64,000 nucleotides of DNA, taken from Psychrobacter immobilis. Its GTDB lineage: Bacteria > Pseudomonadota > Gammaproteobacteria > Pseudomonadales > Moraxellaceae. A model generated the notes under the pieces. The model ran no database searches. It was not told where the DNA came from and saw only the letters and a list, made by a program, of their open reading frames with translations. Location: contig CAJGZL010000001.1 of NCBI GenBank assembly GCA_904846145.1, positions 1,426,001-1,490,000 of the forward strand, in the 5' to 3' direction. Positions 29,002 to 38,252 of this stretch are shown here, piece after piece. How positions within the stretch are numbered: position 1 is the first letter of the stretch; every line of letters starts with the position of its first letter. The position numbers and the translations under genes were made by a program.

Positions 29002-30159
29002 ATGTTGCACAACTTTGATGAGATAATTGATAGACGTCATACTGGATCGCTGAAATGGCCTTATACCGATGACACCATTGCACTTTGGGTGGCTGATATG
29101 GATTTTAGAGCCGCGCAGCCCATTCTAGATACGATTGAGCAAGTAGTGCGGCATGGCGTATTGGGCTATACCAAACCTACTGAGGCTTTGTACAAGGCGA
29201 TTATTAACTGGCATAGCAGTCGTTATGGCTTAGTGCTGGACAAGCAAAACATCCTATTCTCTCATGGCGTGATACCAAGTTTGGCGCTGATGTTGAGAGT
29301 ATTTACCAAGGCTGGCGATGCGGTAATGATCAATGATCCTATTTATACGCCCTTTATGACGAAGGTTCAGGTTAATGACCGACGACTGATCACTTCTACA
29401 TTAAAAGAGAGTGAAGGCAGATATTATCTAGACTTGGCTGATATCGAAGCCAAAATTATCGAGCACGATGTAAAGCTGTATTTGCTGTGTAATCCGCATA
29501 ATCCAGGTGGTCGTGTATGGACGCTAAGCGAGCTTGAGGCGCTATTTTTGATCTGCAAAAAACATAACGTAGCGATAGTCAGCGATGAGATTCATCAGGA
29601 CTTAACCTTAAGCGGTTATGAGTTTACGCCCTTTTTACGGGTAGCAAAAGGCTATGAGCATAAGGTGGCGAGCATCACCTCAATGACCAAAACCTTTAAT
29701 GTGGCAGGTATTAAAGGCTCATTAATATTTGCTAAAGATCAGGCATTGATAGATAGAATCAGCCAACAGCAGCGCTTAGGTGATGAGCATGATCTGAATT
29801 TATTTGCTTATGAGGTGATGCGTACTGCTTATGAAGAGGGCGGGGATTGGCTGGCGCAGCTGTTAGTTTATATTGAAGCTAATATTGAATTGACCCTTGG
29901 TTTTTTACAAGAGCATCTACCCGATATCAAAGTCATGCGCCCAGAAGCCTCGTATTTGATATGGCTCGATTGCTCAGCGTATGGCGCGGATGATCAAGCG
30001 CTTTATGACAAGCTTAGAGCTGCCAAAGTTGAGCTTAGTGCAGGCATTCAATATGGCACTGAGGGACATCTAAAAATGCGCCTCAATGTGGCTTGTCCTC
30101 AAGAGGTGCTTATTGAGGGGTTGAATCGTATCTATGTGGCCTTTAGTGATATGAGCTAG
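29002..30159 (+). CDS. MalY/PatB-type cystathionine beta-lyase aminotransferase
   Basis: PLP enzyme of fold type I that cleaves C-S bonds, giving homocysteine or thiols. The N-terminus LWVADMDFRAAQPILD and YTKPTEALYKAIINWHSSRYGL are PatB/MalY hallmarks. LCNPHNPGGRVWT and SDEIHQDLTL are the PLP-contacting strands, and SMTKTFNVAGIKGS carries the Schiff-base Lys. The C-terminal MRLNVACP segment contains the carboxylate-binding Arg. At 385 residues it is normal. It is divergent from the AGPS-like cluster and stands alone. Biosynthetic, degradative or regulatory role is open. Confidence 0.93.
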   Translation: MLHNFDEIIDRRHTGSLKWPYTDDTIALWVADMDFRAAQPILDTIEQVVRHGVLGYTKPTEALYKAIINWHSSRYGLVLDKQNILFSHGVIPSLALMLRVFTKAGDAVMINDPIYTPFMTKVQVNDRRLITSTLKESEGRYYLDLADIEAKIIEHDVKLYLLCNPHNPGGRVWTLSELEALFLICKKHNVAIVSDEIHQDLTLSGYEFTPFLRVAKGYEHKVASITSMTKTFNVAGIKGSLIFAKDQALIDRISQQQRLGDEHDLNLFAYEVMRTAYEEGGDWLAQLLVYIEANIELTLGFLQEHLPDIKVMRPEASYLIWLDCSAYGADDQALYDKLRAAKVELSAGIQYGTEGHLKMRLNVACPQEVLIEGLNRIYVAFSDMS

Positions 30160-30193
30160 ATAAGAGTCGGGTCATATTTTTATCAATATCGTT

Positions 30194-30219
30194 AAAAAAA
30201 CCCCGCAATAGCGAGGTTT
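30194..30219 (-). terminator. terminator shared by lyase gene and adhesin remnant
   Basis: AACCTCGC-tatt-GCGGGGTT on the minus strand followed by seven T residues; best oriented for the leftward adhesin gene. Confidence 0.8.
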
Positions 30220-31051
30220 AAGAGATTCAAATATATTCAAATGATTTTCTAGATATTATTCTTAGCGAGCTGACTTATAGTAGTCAACCAGCATAGTGCC
30301 TAAAGTACCATTGTCGTCGATAGTGACGATTCTGACTGTGCCTGTCTGAGATGTTGTACTAGCTGCTACTTGTCCTGCGCTACCTAAGACCACTTGATTG
30401 CCTTTAGCCGCCATTGCGCCATTACCGATGGCGATGCTATTGATGCCGCCTGCCATAGATTTATTGCCTAGCGCTACCGAATTGGCACCTTGTGCTGTGG
30501 CGGCTTCACCGACTGCGGTTGAACGAACACCACTAGCATTGGCTATATGACCGAAAGCTTGCGCACGCTCGGCAGTGGCTTTGGACTGCCAGCCGATAGA
30601 GGTTGACCCTAGACCTGCGGCATTGGCTTCCCCGCCGACAGCGGTTGCTGAATTCAGACCGGCATTGGCTTTATTACCAATGGCTACGGTGTCGTTCGTG
30701 CCCATAGCCATAGCGGCTTCACCAACTGCCGTTGAGCGCACACCTGCTGCATTCGCTAAATGACCAAAAGCTTGCGCGCGCTCGCCTGTGGCTTTAGATT
30801 GCCAACCGATTGAGGTTGAGCCTAAACCTGCTGAATTAGCTTGACCACCGACGGCAGTCGCTGAGTTCATACCAGCATTAGCCATGTTGCCGATAGCGAC
30901 AGTATCATTCGTGCCGCTAGACATAGCGCCATTGCCTAGAGTGACGGCAGTACTATTAGTAGCGTTTGTGGTTTGAGGTGTAATGGACATTTTTCATGCT
31001 GTAATAGGGTCTAAAGCTATATACTGTCTGGATTTGCAAGGAATCAACACC

Positions 31052-31977
31052 ATGAATCAAAAAACTGCCCTTTTTGTAGTGATAAACATACCAAGAAGAA
31101 TGGACGTAAGCTTGGCAAACAGCAGTATCAATGTCTAGCTTGCAGGCGGCAGTTTTTAGGTGGTATCAGACTAAATAATCAAACGCTTTGGACTCAATAT
31201 ACTCAAGGTAAACAGACCTACAAACAACTGGCTGATAAGTACCACTGTAGTGTTAAAACCATACAAAGGCGGTTAGATAAAGTCAGTATTGAGTATCAGA
31301 TTAAACGTCCTGAGACTGCTAATGTCATCATGGACACCACTTACTTTGGTCGCAAGTTTGGTTTGATGGTCTTTATGGATAACACGACTAGAACCGTACT
31401 TTATTACGCGATAGTGAGTCATGAAACCAACAGTGCCTACAAGCAAGGGATTGATCTCTTAGCATCGTCAGGCGTTGATATACAAAGCATCACCTGTGAT
31501 GGAAGACGAGGACTGAGAGCCCTGTTTAGCAGCATCCCTTGTCAGATGTGCCAGTTCCATCAAGTACAAATAGTGACTCGTTATTTAACTCGTCGTCCTA
31601 AGAACATCGCTAGTATTGAGCTTAGATACCTCACTTCAAACTTAACACAGCTCGATAAATCCGACTTCGTAGAGCGCTTAGATCAGTGGTGTTTAACTCA
31701 TGAAGACTATCTTGATGAACGTAGTACTAATGAAGATACGGGTAAAACGTGGTACACACATAAGCGTCTTAGAAGTGCTTATCGAAGCCTCAGAACCAAT
31801 AGCGATTGGCTATTCACTTATCGAGAATATGAGCATTTGGACGTGCCCAACACCACAAATTCTCTTGAAGGGTTATTTAGTGAATTAAAGCGACAATTAC
31901 ACAGTCATCATGGTCTAAATGAGCATCGTAAGTTACGGTTTATTAAAGACTTTCTAGGGTCAAAGTCACTCAAATAG
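31052..31977 (+). pseudogene. IS256-type transposase with frameshift near the start
   Basis: The only good start, ATG at 31052 with AAGGA upstream, reads MNQK and then leaves frame at a run of six A residues; one more A would give MNQKNCPFCSDKHTKKNG. The remaining frame has a zinc ribbon (CPFC at 31066-31077, CLAC at 31132-31143), then DDE-type residues: MDTTYFGRKFGLMVFMD, ITCDGRRGLRALF, and TTNSLEGLFSELKRQL with the Glu. From the internal ATG at 31330 only 215 residues without the zinc ribbon would be made. It is either inactivated or expressed by slippage on the A run. Confidence 0.8.
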
Positions 31978-31995
31978 CATGAATTATGTCCATTA
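31976..31995 (+). repeat. internal copy of the IS right terminal repeat
   Basis: AGCATGAATTATGTCCATTA, overlapping the transposase stop, matches 19 of 20 bases with the true right end at 32016-32035. Confidence 0.85.
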
Positions 31996-32231
31996 GCGAC
32001 TACGTTCTACTTTCTAGCATGAATAATGTCCATTACACCTGGTTTGATAATTAGCACCAGTTGCCATAGTCGTGCATGCTGTGGTTGCAGCGATGGCTAA
32101 AGTAAGGGCACTGATTTTGAGTACTGAGTGTGACAAAAATTTCATTTTCATATTTTTAATCCTCTTAAAAATTCTTGAGAGTGTTGTCTTTGATTTTAAA
32201 TTAATAGATAGTACTGTGCAGACCTTGTTGG

Positions 32232-32261
32232 CTTAGCTTGAATATAGTAATTCAAGCTAAG
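32232..32261 (-). terminator. hairpin after the intact adhesin gene
   Basis: CTTAGCTTGAAT / ATTCAAGCTAAG perfect stem 19 bases past the adhesin stop on the minus strand. No T-run, so it may be a weak or Rho-assisted terminator. Confidence 0.55.
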
Positions 32262-32279
32262 TAGATAAATGTGAGCAAC

Positions 32280-34406
32280 TTACCAAGCGAAAGTTACCCC
32301 GCCACGTGCGCCGACTTTACCGGTATCAAGTCCGACGCCTGCGCCCGCTGAGATCGACATAGTATCGCTCAAGCGACTAGCAAATGAAGTACTCAATGCT
32401 GAGCCGCCATTGTAATAACCCGTACCAATCGTCATCGCGTAGCGTTTGCCTGATGGAATGACTGGGGTCTCCAATGCGAGCGCCATAGCGATGCCGTCTT
32501 CGGCCTCATCCAAGCGATCTGATTGGCGATTGTATTCGTTACGCAAATCGTTAACTTGAATGTTAGTATTGGCCAGCTGATTGACAGTAGCTAGCGACTG
32601 TACGGTGACACTGCTACCTATGGTGCCGTTAGCGTCAGTCGTAACTATATTAGTCGCCCCTGATTGCGATGACGTACTGGCTTGTATTTGGCCGACGTTA
32701 CCTAAGACGATTTGATTATCACTTGCTGCATTTGCACCATTACCAATAGCGATACTATTGGTACCGCCAGCGACGGCTTCATTACCTAATGCTACGGAGG
32801 TTTCACCTTGTGCTTTCGCAGCTTCACCGACCGCGGTTGAGCGCACGCCACTAGCATTAGCTAAGTGACCGAATGCTTGCGCCCGTTCAGCAGTCGCTTT
32901 TGATTGCCAACCGATAGAGGTTGAACCTAGACCTGCGGCATTGGCCTGACCACCGACTGCAGTGGCTGAATTGAGTCCTGCGCTGGCTTTATTTCCGATA
33001 GCGACGGTATCATTAGTACCAGCCGCAACTGATTCATTACCTAAAGCAACAGAGGCTTCGCCTTGTGCCGCTGCCGCTTCACCGACTGCAGTCGAGCGTA
33101 CCCCAGTGGCACTAGCTAGATGACCGAAAGCTTGAGCACGTTCGGCAGTAGCCGTTGACTGCCAACCTACTGCGGTCGCGCCTGCTTGAGTGGCTTGAGC
33201 TTGCGCACCGACAGCTGTTGAAGAGGTGCCAGAAGCTGTCGTTTGACGGACGCCACTTCTATCGCCACCTATTGCAACGCCATCAAGACCTGAGGCTACC
33301 GAATTATTACCAATAGCGACTGCATTATCTGATGACGCCGCTGCTGCCTCACCGACAGCGGTAGAGCGAACGCCACTAGCATTAGCTAGATGACCGAACG
33401 CTTGCGCTCGTTCGGCAGTCGCTTTGGATTGCCAACCGATAGAGGTAGAGCCTAGACCTGCTGCATTTGCTTGACCACCGACTGCAACTGCTGAGTTATT
33501 GCCTGCATTGGCAGCATTACCAATAGCAACCGTATCGTTAGTGCCGCCAGCGACTGATTCGTTACCTAGAGAGACAGAAGCTTCGCCTTGTGCGGCTGCC
33601 GCTTCGCCAACAGCGGTCGAGCGTACACCACTAGCATTGGCTAAATGACCCACAGCTTGCGCCCGTTCGGCCGATGCCGTAGATTGCCAACCGATAGCAG
33701 ATGCGCCTGCAGCAGTGGCTTGAGCTTGTCCACCGATTGCAGTCGAGGATGTACCCGAAGCGGTCGTTGCGCGTCCACCTGAGCGGTCACCGCCGATCGC
33801 CACACCATCGGCACCTGATGCAACTGCAGTGTTACCGATGGCAACAGCATTTGTGCCTGAAGCGACAGCATCTTCAGCGCCAGCAAAACTTTGATCACCT
33901 GAGGCTGTAGTTTGATGACCGACTGCGGTAGCCATAGCGCCAGTTGCTGCTGCTTGCCAGCCTAAAGCGGTTGCACCTGGAGTATTCGCTAAGCTCTCAC
34001 CACCAATAGCAGTGGTCGAATTACCCAAAGCCTGTGCTCCTGCACGCGAACCATTCGTAGAAACACCACCACCAAGCGCTACAGCATCAATGCCGTCAGC
34101 TTGCGAGTTAGCACCGATGGAGATAGCGTTTTCAAAAGAAGCAAAAGCAGTGTTTCCGATCGCTATATCGTTCTCGTTTGCTGCAACTGCGTTTTGACCG
34201 ACAGCAGTGGAATTATCACCAAAGGCACTAGTGAATGGGCCACAAGCTAAAGCGTCTGTCCCAAAGCTGACCGCGCCACCTGCATTTCCGCTAGCCAATT
34301 GACACTCAGCTGCCATCGCTGTAGTCGATCCCAAAGAGGCTGCCGCGATCGCTAGAGTGAGCGCACTAATTTTTAAAACTGAAGGAGATAGAAAGTCCGT
34401 TTTCAT
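32280..34406 (-). CDS. YadA-like trimeric autotransporter adhesin
   Basis: Surface adhesin of the type Vc class. A signal peptide (MKTDFLSPSVLKISALTLAI...AMAAE) is followed by about 540 residues of Hep/Hag head repeats such as SVALGNESVAAGTNDTVAIGN and GLGSTSIGWQSKATAERAQ. After these come a short coiled segment (NDLRNEYNRQSDRLDEAEDGIAMALAL) and a C-terminal YadA-type beta anchor ending GGVTFAW with the expected terminal aromatic residue. Four nearly identical blocks (AERAQAFGHLANASGVRSTAVGEAA) make the head. It is a close paralogue of the IS-split gene next door. AGGATGAATCATT precedes the ATG. Adhesion target unknown. Confidence 0.93.
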   Translation of the reverse strand: MKTDFLSPSVLKISALTLAIAAASLGSTTAMAAECQLASGNAGGAVSFGTDALACGPFTSAFGDNSTAVGQNAVAANENDIAIGNTAFASFENAISIGANSQADGIDAVALGGGVSTNGSRAGAQALGNSTTAIGGESLANTPGATALGWQAAATGAMATAVGHQTTASGDQSFAGAEDAVASGTNAVAIGNTAVASGADGVAIGGDRSGGRATTASGTSSTAIGGQAQATAAGASAIGWQSTASAERAQAVGHLANASGVRSTAVGEAAAAQGEASVSLGNESVAGGTNDTVAIGNAANAGNNSAVAVGGQANAAGLGSTSIGWQSKATAERAQAFGHLANASGVRSTAVGEAAAASSDNAVAIGNNSVASGLDGVAIGGDRSGVRQTTASGTSSTAVGAQAQATQAGATAVGWQSTATAERAQAFGHLASATGVRSTAVGEAAAAQGEASVALGNESVAAGTNDTVAIGNKASAGLNSATAVGGQANAAGLGSTSIGWQSKATAERAQAFGHLANASGVRSTAVGEAAKAQGETSVALGNEAVAGGTNSIAIGNGANAASDNQIVLGNVGQIQASTSSQSGATNIVTTDANGTIGSSVTVQSLATVNQLANTNIQVNDLRNEYNRQSDRLDEAEDGIAMALALETPVIPSGKRYAMTIGTGYYNGGSALSTSFASRLSDTMSISAGAGVGLDTGKVGARGGVTFAW

Positions 34407-34795
34407 AATGATTCATCCTATTTTCAAAGGCCGCAAGGGCTTTGGAGTGGGTTTGATTAAATATAAATAAAGAGTATATCGCTTGAAGTATCCGCCGAAT
34501 CCGTAGCTTATACTGTTAAATTAACCTTAACAATGTAACACTATTCTGTAGGGTGTTTAGATAAATTTTTACAAAATATTTACTAAAATTATATATAAAA
34601 CTGGTGAATAATGACTGCCTTTTACAGCCACTATTTAACCACCTATAACTAAAATGAGCGATAATATGACTAATAAAAACGCTTATTTAAGTAATAAATA
34701 AAATAGTCATGATTAATCAGCACACCAATCGCCATTATTCTCTTAAATCTTGTTAAAATAGGCCACCAATTTTATCTATTGATGGACATCCTTTT
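34407..34795. other. 389-base divergent gap between adhesin and guaA
   Basis: No gene is recognised. It is very AT-rich and must contain the divergent promoters of the adhesin and guaA genes. A loose inverted repeat with ATGACTA / TAGTCAT arms lies at about 34666-34710. No riboswitch or terminator was seen. Confidence 0.5.
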
Positions 34796-36403
34796 ATGAC
34801 AACCGCTGCCCCTTCGAATACTAATGTTCCCGCTATCAAAGAAGATCGCATCTTAATTCTCGATTTTGGCTCGCAATATAGCCAGCTTATCGCCCGTCGT
34901 GTCCGCGATTCTGGCGTATTCTGTGAGATGTTCCCGTTTGATATCGACACCCAGCGCATCATCGATTTTGGCGCAAAAGGCGTCATTCTATCGGGTGGCC
35001 CTGAGAGCGTGCATGCTGAGAATAGTCCGCGTATTAATGATGCTGTATTTGACTTGGGCGTACCAGTATTAGGTATTTGCTACGGTATGCAAGCGATGGC
35101 AGAGCGCTTCGGTGGTAAAGTTCACGCTAGCGATATTCATGAGTTTGGCGCGTCAACGATCAATATTGATGGTAAATCGACCCTTATAGAGGGCATCGAA
35201 GACGCAGCAGCGAAGCTTAATGTGTGGATGAGTCATGGCGATAAGGTGATTGAAGCGCCACAAGGTTTTGATATTGTCGCTAGTACGCCAAGCTGTCCGA
35301 TTGCGATTATGGCCGATGATAGCCGCCATTATTATGGTCTACAGTTTCATCCTGAGGTCACTCATACCGTACAAGGTCAGGCGTTACTCGGTCGCTTCGT
35401 CCATGAGATTTGCGATTGCGCGGGTAGCTGGACAGCGGACAATATTATCGATATGCGTATCGAGCAACTTAAAAAGCAAATTGGCGATAAGCAAGTATTG
35501 CTTGGTTTATCAGGTGGTGTCGATAGTTCAGTCGTCGCGGCATTATTACATAAAGCCATTGGCGATCAGCTCACTTGTGTATTTGTCGATACGGGACTTT
35601 TGCGTCTACATGAAGGCGATCAAGTCATGCAAGTATTTGCTGAAAACATGGGCGTAAAAGTCATTCGTGTCGATGCCGAAGATTTATTCTTAAATGCATT
35701 AGCTGGCGAGTCTGATCCAGAAGCCAAGCGTAAAATTATCGGTAAAACTTTTATCGATGTGTTTGCTAATAGCGCCCGTGAAGTGAGCGAGCAAAGCGAT
35801 GGCAAAGTCATTGAATTCCTAGCGCAAGGCACGATTTATCCTGATGTTATCGAATCTGCGAAATCGCACCAAGGCAAAGCCCACGTCATTAAGAGCCATC
35901 ATAATGTTGGTGGTTTGCCAGATGATTTGGCCTTTGAATTAGTTGAGCCATTACGCGACTTGTTTAAAGATGAAGTGCGTAAATTGGGTATCACCCTTGG
36001 ACTTCCTGCAAAAATGATTAACCGTCATCCGTTCCCAGGGCCAGGTCTGGGCGTGCGTATCTTAGGCGAAGTGACTAAAGAATTTGCCGATATTCTACGT
36101 GCTGCTGACGCAATATTTATGGAAGAGTTAGAGCGTTCAGGCTGGTATGAAAAGACCGCACAAGCTTTTGCGGTATTCCAACCGATCAAATCAGTAGGTG
36201 TGGTCGGTGATGGTCGCCGCTATGCGTGGGTGATTGCGCTACGTGCCGTTGAGACCGTGGACTTTATGACCGCGCGCTTTGCCCATCTGCCGTATGATTT
36301 GATTGAAACGGTATCGAATCGTATTATGAATGAAATCGCTGAAGTCTCACGGGTGACTTATGATGTGTCGAGCAAGCCGCCTGCTACGATTGAGTGGGAG
36401 TAA
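34796..36403 (+). CDS. guaA: GMP synthase (glutamine-hydrolysing)
   Basis: Converts XMP to GMP with glutamine as nitrogen donor. The class I amidotransferase domain shows [17 protein letters not shown], the nucleophile loop GICYGMQ and FHPEVTHT with the catalytic His. The ATP-pyrophosphatase P-loop is [17 protein letters not shown], and the C-terminal dimerisation domain ends [10 protein letters not shown]. At 535 residues it is close to the usual 525, with a short N-terminal extension ([16 protein letters not shown]). It stands alone with a terminator after it. Confidence 0.98.
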   Translation: MTTAAPSNTNVPAIKEDRILILDFGSQYSQLIARRVRDSGVFCEMFPFDIDTQRIIDFGAKGVILSGGPESVHAENSPRINDAVFDLGVPVLGICYGMQAMAERFGGKVHASDIHEFGASTINIDGKSTLIEGIEDAAAKLNVWMSHGDKVIEAPQGFDIVASTPSCPIAIMADDSRHYYGLQFHPEVTHTVQGQALLGRFVHEICDCAGSWTADNIIDMRIEQLKKQIGDKQVLLGLSGGVDSSVVAALLHKAIGDQLTCVFVDTGLLRLHEGDQVMQVFAENMGVKVIRVDAEDLFLNALAGESDPEAKRKIIGKTFIDVFANSAREVSEQSDGKVIEFLAQGTIYPDVIESAKSHQGKAHVIKSHHNVGGLPDDLAFELVEPLRDLFKDEVRKLGITLGLPAKMINRHPFPGPGLGVRILGEVTKEFADILRAADAIFMEELERSGWYEKTAQAFAVFQPIKSVGVVGDGRRYAWVIALRAVETVDFMTARFAHLPYDLIETVSNRIMNEIAEVSRVTYDVSSKPPATIEWE

Positions 36404-36428
36404 GAAGTAGAAAGTAGGATTCGCAATC

Positions 36429-36457
36429 AAAAAAGGCATCTTTATAGATGCCTTTTG
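36429..36457. terminator. bidirectional terminator after guaA
   Basis: AAAAGGCATCT / AGATGCCTTTT stem with a four-base loop, A-rich left and T-rich right; serves guaA and the convergent Sel1 gene. Confidence 0.9.
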
Positions 36458-36476
36458 CTATTGGAACATGTCAATA

Positions 36477-37004
36477 TTAGTAGCCTTCGAGTTTTGGAGA
36501 TTGATAGAGTTCACAACCTCTCTCTGAACCGTTACTACAAGATGTTTTGAACCATTCTTTTGCTATTTTTAAGTCTTGACTAATATTTTGACTTCCACCT
36601 TCACCTATATAGTATATTGACCCTAGGACGAGCTGAGCTTGTGAATCGTTTTGTTGTGCTGATTTTTCAAGCCATTTAATAGCTTGGCTGTAATCTTGAG
36701 AAACACCTCTACCTTTTAGGTACATAATACCTAGTAAGCTTTGAGAATTAATCTCTCCTTGTGTAGCTGCTCTTTCAAGCCATTTAGCTGCCTGAGAATA
36801 GTCCTGAGTTACACCATGATCACCATTATAATAGATAATTCCAAGAATTGATTCGTATTTGACGTCGCCTTGCTCTGCTAGTATTCTGATTTTATCAACA
36901 GCAGTTGAATTTGACCGATCTGAAGATATAGCCGACACACTAAATGCGAGCGAGATCGCTATTAGCATCAGCTTATAAATGAAAGTACGTTTGAGTAATA
37001 TCAT
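36477..37004 (-). CDS. Sel1-repeat (SLR/TPR-like) exported protein
   Basis: Exported protein of unknown role. A signal peptide (MILLKRTFIYKLMLIAISLA...SAISS) is followed by three Sel1 repeats with the pattern A..G...A...LG..Y..G.GV.QDYSQA..WLE.AA (GDHGVTQDYSQAAKWLERA, GRGVSQDYSQAIKWLEKS, GEGGSQNISQDLKIAKEW). The start at 37004 was chosen because AAGGA lies seven bases before it. It is 175 residues and probably periplasmic. Sel1 proteins usually mediate protein contacts; no partner is suggested by the neighbours. Confidence 0.88.
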   Translation of the reverse strand: MILLKRTFIYKLMLIAISLAFSVSAISSDRSNSTAVDKIRILAEQGDVKYESILGIIYYNGDHGVTQDYSQAAKWLERAATQGEINSQSLLGIMYLKGRGVSQDYSQAIKWLEKSAQQNDSQAQLVLGSIYYIGEGGSQNISQDLKIAKEWFKTSCSNGSERGCELYQSPKLEGY

Positions 37005-37208
37005 ATGACAATCCTTGATCAAATCAGTGTTTTGAGTATATTGTCAGCACATCGCTTGTTAATCTTTATAATAATCAATTCAATAATATATCATTCGTAA
37101 TAGCAAATATATTATTGAATTCACTTATGTAGCTTCACAGTTGAAAAAAGCAGCACCCCAAAAAGAGCGCTGCCATCATCTAAAAAACCTATCTTCTAAA
37201 CAAAAACC

Positions 37209-38210
37209 CTAACCCTTCACATTTACCACATAACGCCCAACCGTTTGGCTAGCCATAAAGCGATCTAAATACTCAGGCGTTTGTTCAAGGGTAATTTCCT
37301 CGCAATACTTCTCAAGATCGGGCAGTTTCATATCCGTAGAGACGCGCTGCCAAATAGCCTTTTTATCCGCTAATGGAATGTAAACCGAATCGATACCGAG
37401 TAAGGATACGCCGCGAGTGATAAAAGGTAGTACCGTCATCGAAAATTCAGCGGAGGCAGCTAGACCACAAGACGTCACCGCGCCACCTGCTTTGGTTTGT
37501 TTCAGTAGATTCGCTAAATACTCACCGCCAACGGTATCGATAGCATTTGCCCACAGCTCACGCCCGACGGGTCTTTTACCGACTTCATTGACACTATCAC
37601 GATGACGGACTTCACTAGCGCCAAGCTCTTTGAGATGCTCGGTTTGCTCAGGCTTGCCAGAGAAGGCGATGACCTCATACCCTAACTGACTTAATATAGC
37701 GATACTGATGCTACCGACACCACCTGTAGCACCGCTGACGGCTACTGGGCCGTGCTCAGGTTTTGCACCCATTTTCTCTAATTTTTGAATACTTAACGCT
37801 GCAGTTAAGCCGCCAGTACCATAGATCATCGCCTCTTTTAGCGTTAGCGCATCTGGACATTCAACTGCCCAATCAGCTGGAATAGCGATCATCTGACCTA
37901 AACCGCCAGCGGTATTCATTCCAAGATCATAGCCAAAGACCACGACCTTTTGCCCTGCTTTAAAAGTGCCAGACTTATCGCTGACCACGATACCAGCGGC
38001 GTCAATACCAGGAGTATGGGGGAAGTTCTTAGTGATACCTTTGTTACCCGCTGCTGACATCGCATCTTTATAATTGAGCGAGGAGTAATGCACCTCAATC
38101 AATAGATCGTTATCGGGTAAGTCGCTGACATTGCGCTGTTGAATACTTTTGGTGAAGTTGCCGTCGCTAGCCTCGTGAACGACTAATGCTTTAAAGGTTT
38201 GATCCGACAT
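37209..38210 (-). CDS. acuI: YhdH/AcuI-type acrylyl-CoA reductase (MDR family)
   Basis: NADPH-dependent medium-chain reductase. MSDQTFKALVVHE, then LLIEVHYSSLNYKDAMS and the cofactor-binding VSGATGGVGSISIAILSQLGYEVIAFSGK, plus VDTVGGEYLANLLKQTKAGGAVTSCGLA, all match the YhdH/YhfP (AcuI) group. It lacks zinc-ligand Cys, as expected for quinone-oxidoreductase-like members. At 333 residues it is typical. The next gene on the same strand, 42 bases upstream, encodes a second MDR enzyme, so the two may be co-transcribed. Acrylyl-CoA reduction is the known activity of the group. Confidence 0.9.
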   Translation of the reverse strand: MSDQTFKALVVHEASDGNFTKSIQQRNVSDLPDNDLLIEVHYSSLNYKDAMSAAGNKGITKNFPHTPGIDAAGIVVSDKSGTFKAGQKVVVFGYDLGMNTAGGLGQMIAIPADWAVECPDALTLKEAMIYGTGGLTAALSIQKLEKMGAKPEHGPVAVSGATGGVGSISIAILSQLGYEVIAFSGKPEQTEHLKELGASEVRHRDSVNEVGKRPVGRELWANAIDTVGGEYLANLLKQTKAGGAVTSCGLAASAEFSMTVLPFITRGVSLLGIDSVYIPLADKKAIWQRVSTDMKLPDLEKYCEEITLEQTPEYLDRFMASQTVGRYVVNVKG

Positions 38211-38252
38211 TATGATATTCCTTTTTCATTAAATGGATTTTAGGGCAACATC

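Larger units (their letters stand above)
30977..32039 (+). mobile_element. IS256-type insertion sequence, zinc-ribbon variant
   Basis: 1,063 bases bounded by inverted repeats beginning GGTGTAATGGACAT (23 of 24 positions match between ends) and flanked by the exact 8-bp duplication TGGTTTGA (30969-30976 and 32040-32047). An 8-9 bp duplication suits the IS256 family. It carries one transposase gene in the plus sense, opposite to the interrupted gene. A near-perfect extra copy of the right end occurs inside at 31976-31995. The sharp duplication indicates a recent insertion. Confidence 0.93.
30262..32151 (-). pseudogene. Hep/Hag (YadA-like head) surface protein gene split by an IS256-type element
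   Basis: A leftward gene begins at 32151 (MKMKFLSHSVLKISALTLAI, signal peptide, with AGAGGA upstream), is interrupted by the element at 30977-32039, and resumes as a head of GNGAMSSGTNDTVAIGN-type repeats to 30262. Removing the element and one TGGTTTGA copy joins MATGANYQ to TTNATNSTAVTLG in frame. The repeats (about 14-15 residues, A.G..STA.G..) are those of YadA-like trimeric heads and closely match the neighbouring gene. No coiled stalk or membrane anchor follows: the frame ends DNGTLGTMLVDYYKSAR. The residual frame from 30990 starts inside the element and lacks a signal peptide, so it is presumably non-functional. Confidence 0.9.

Noticed and set aside
30977..30990. MSITP start of the adhesin remnant
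   Set aside because: The codons derive from the IS terminal repeat; no ribosome-binding site or signal peptide belongs to it.
32280..34406. Regular DNA repeats resembling a CRISPR array
   Set aside because: The repeats are in a continuous open frame coding Hep/Hag motifs; unit lengths and spacers do not behave like CRISPR.
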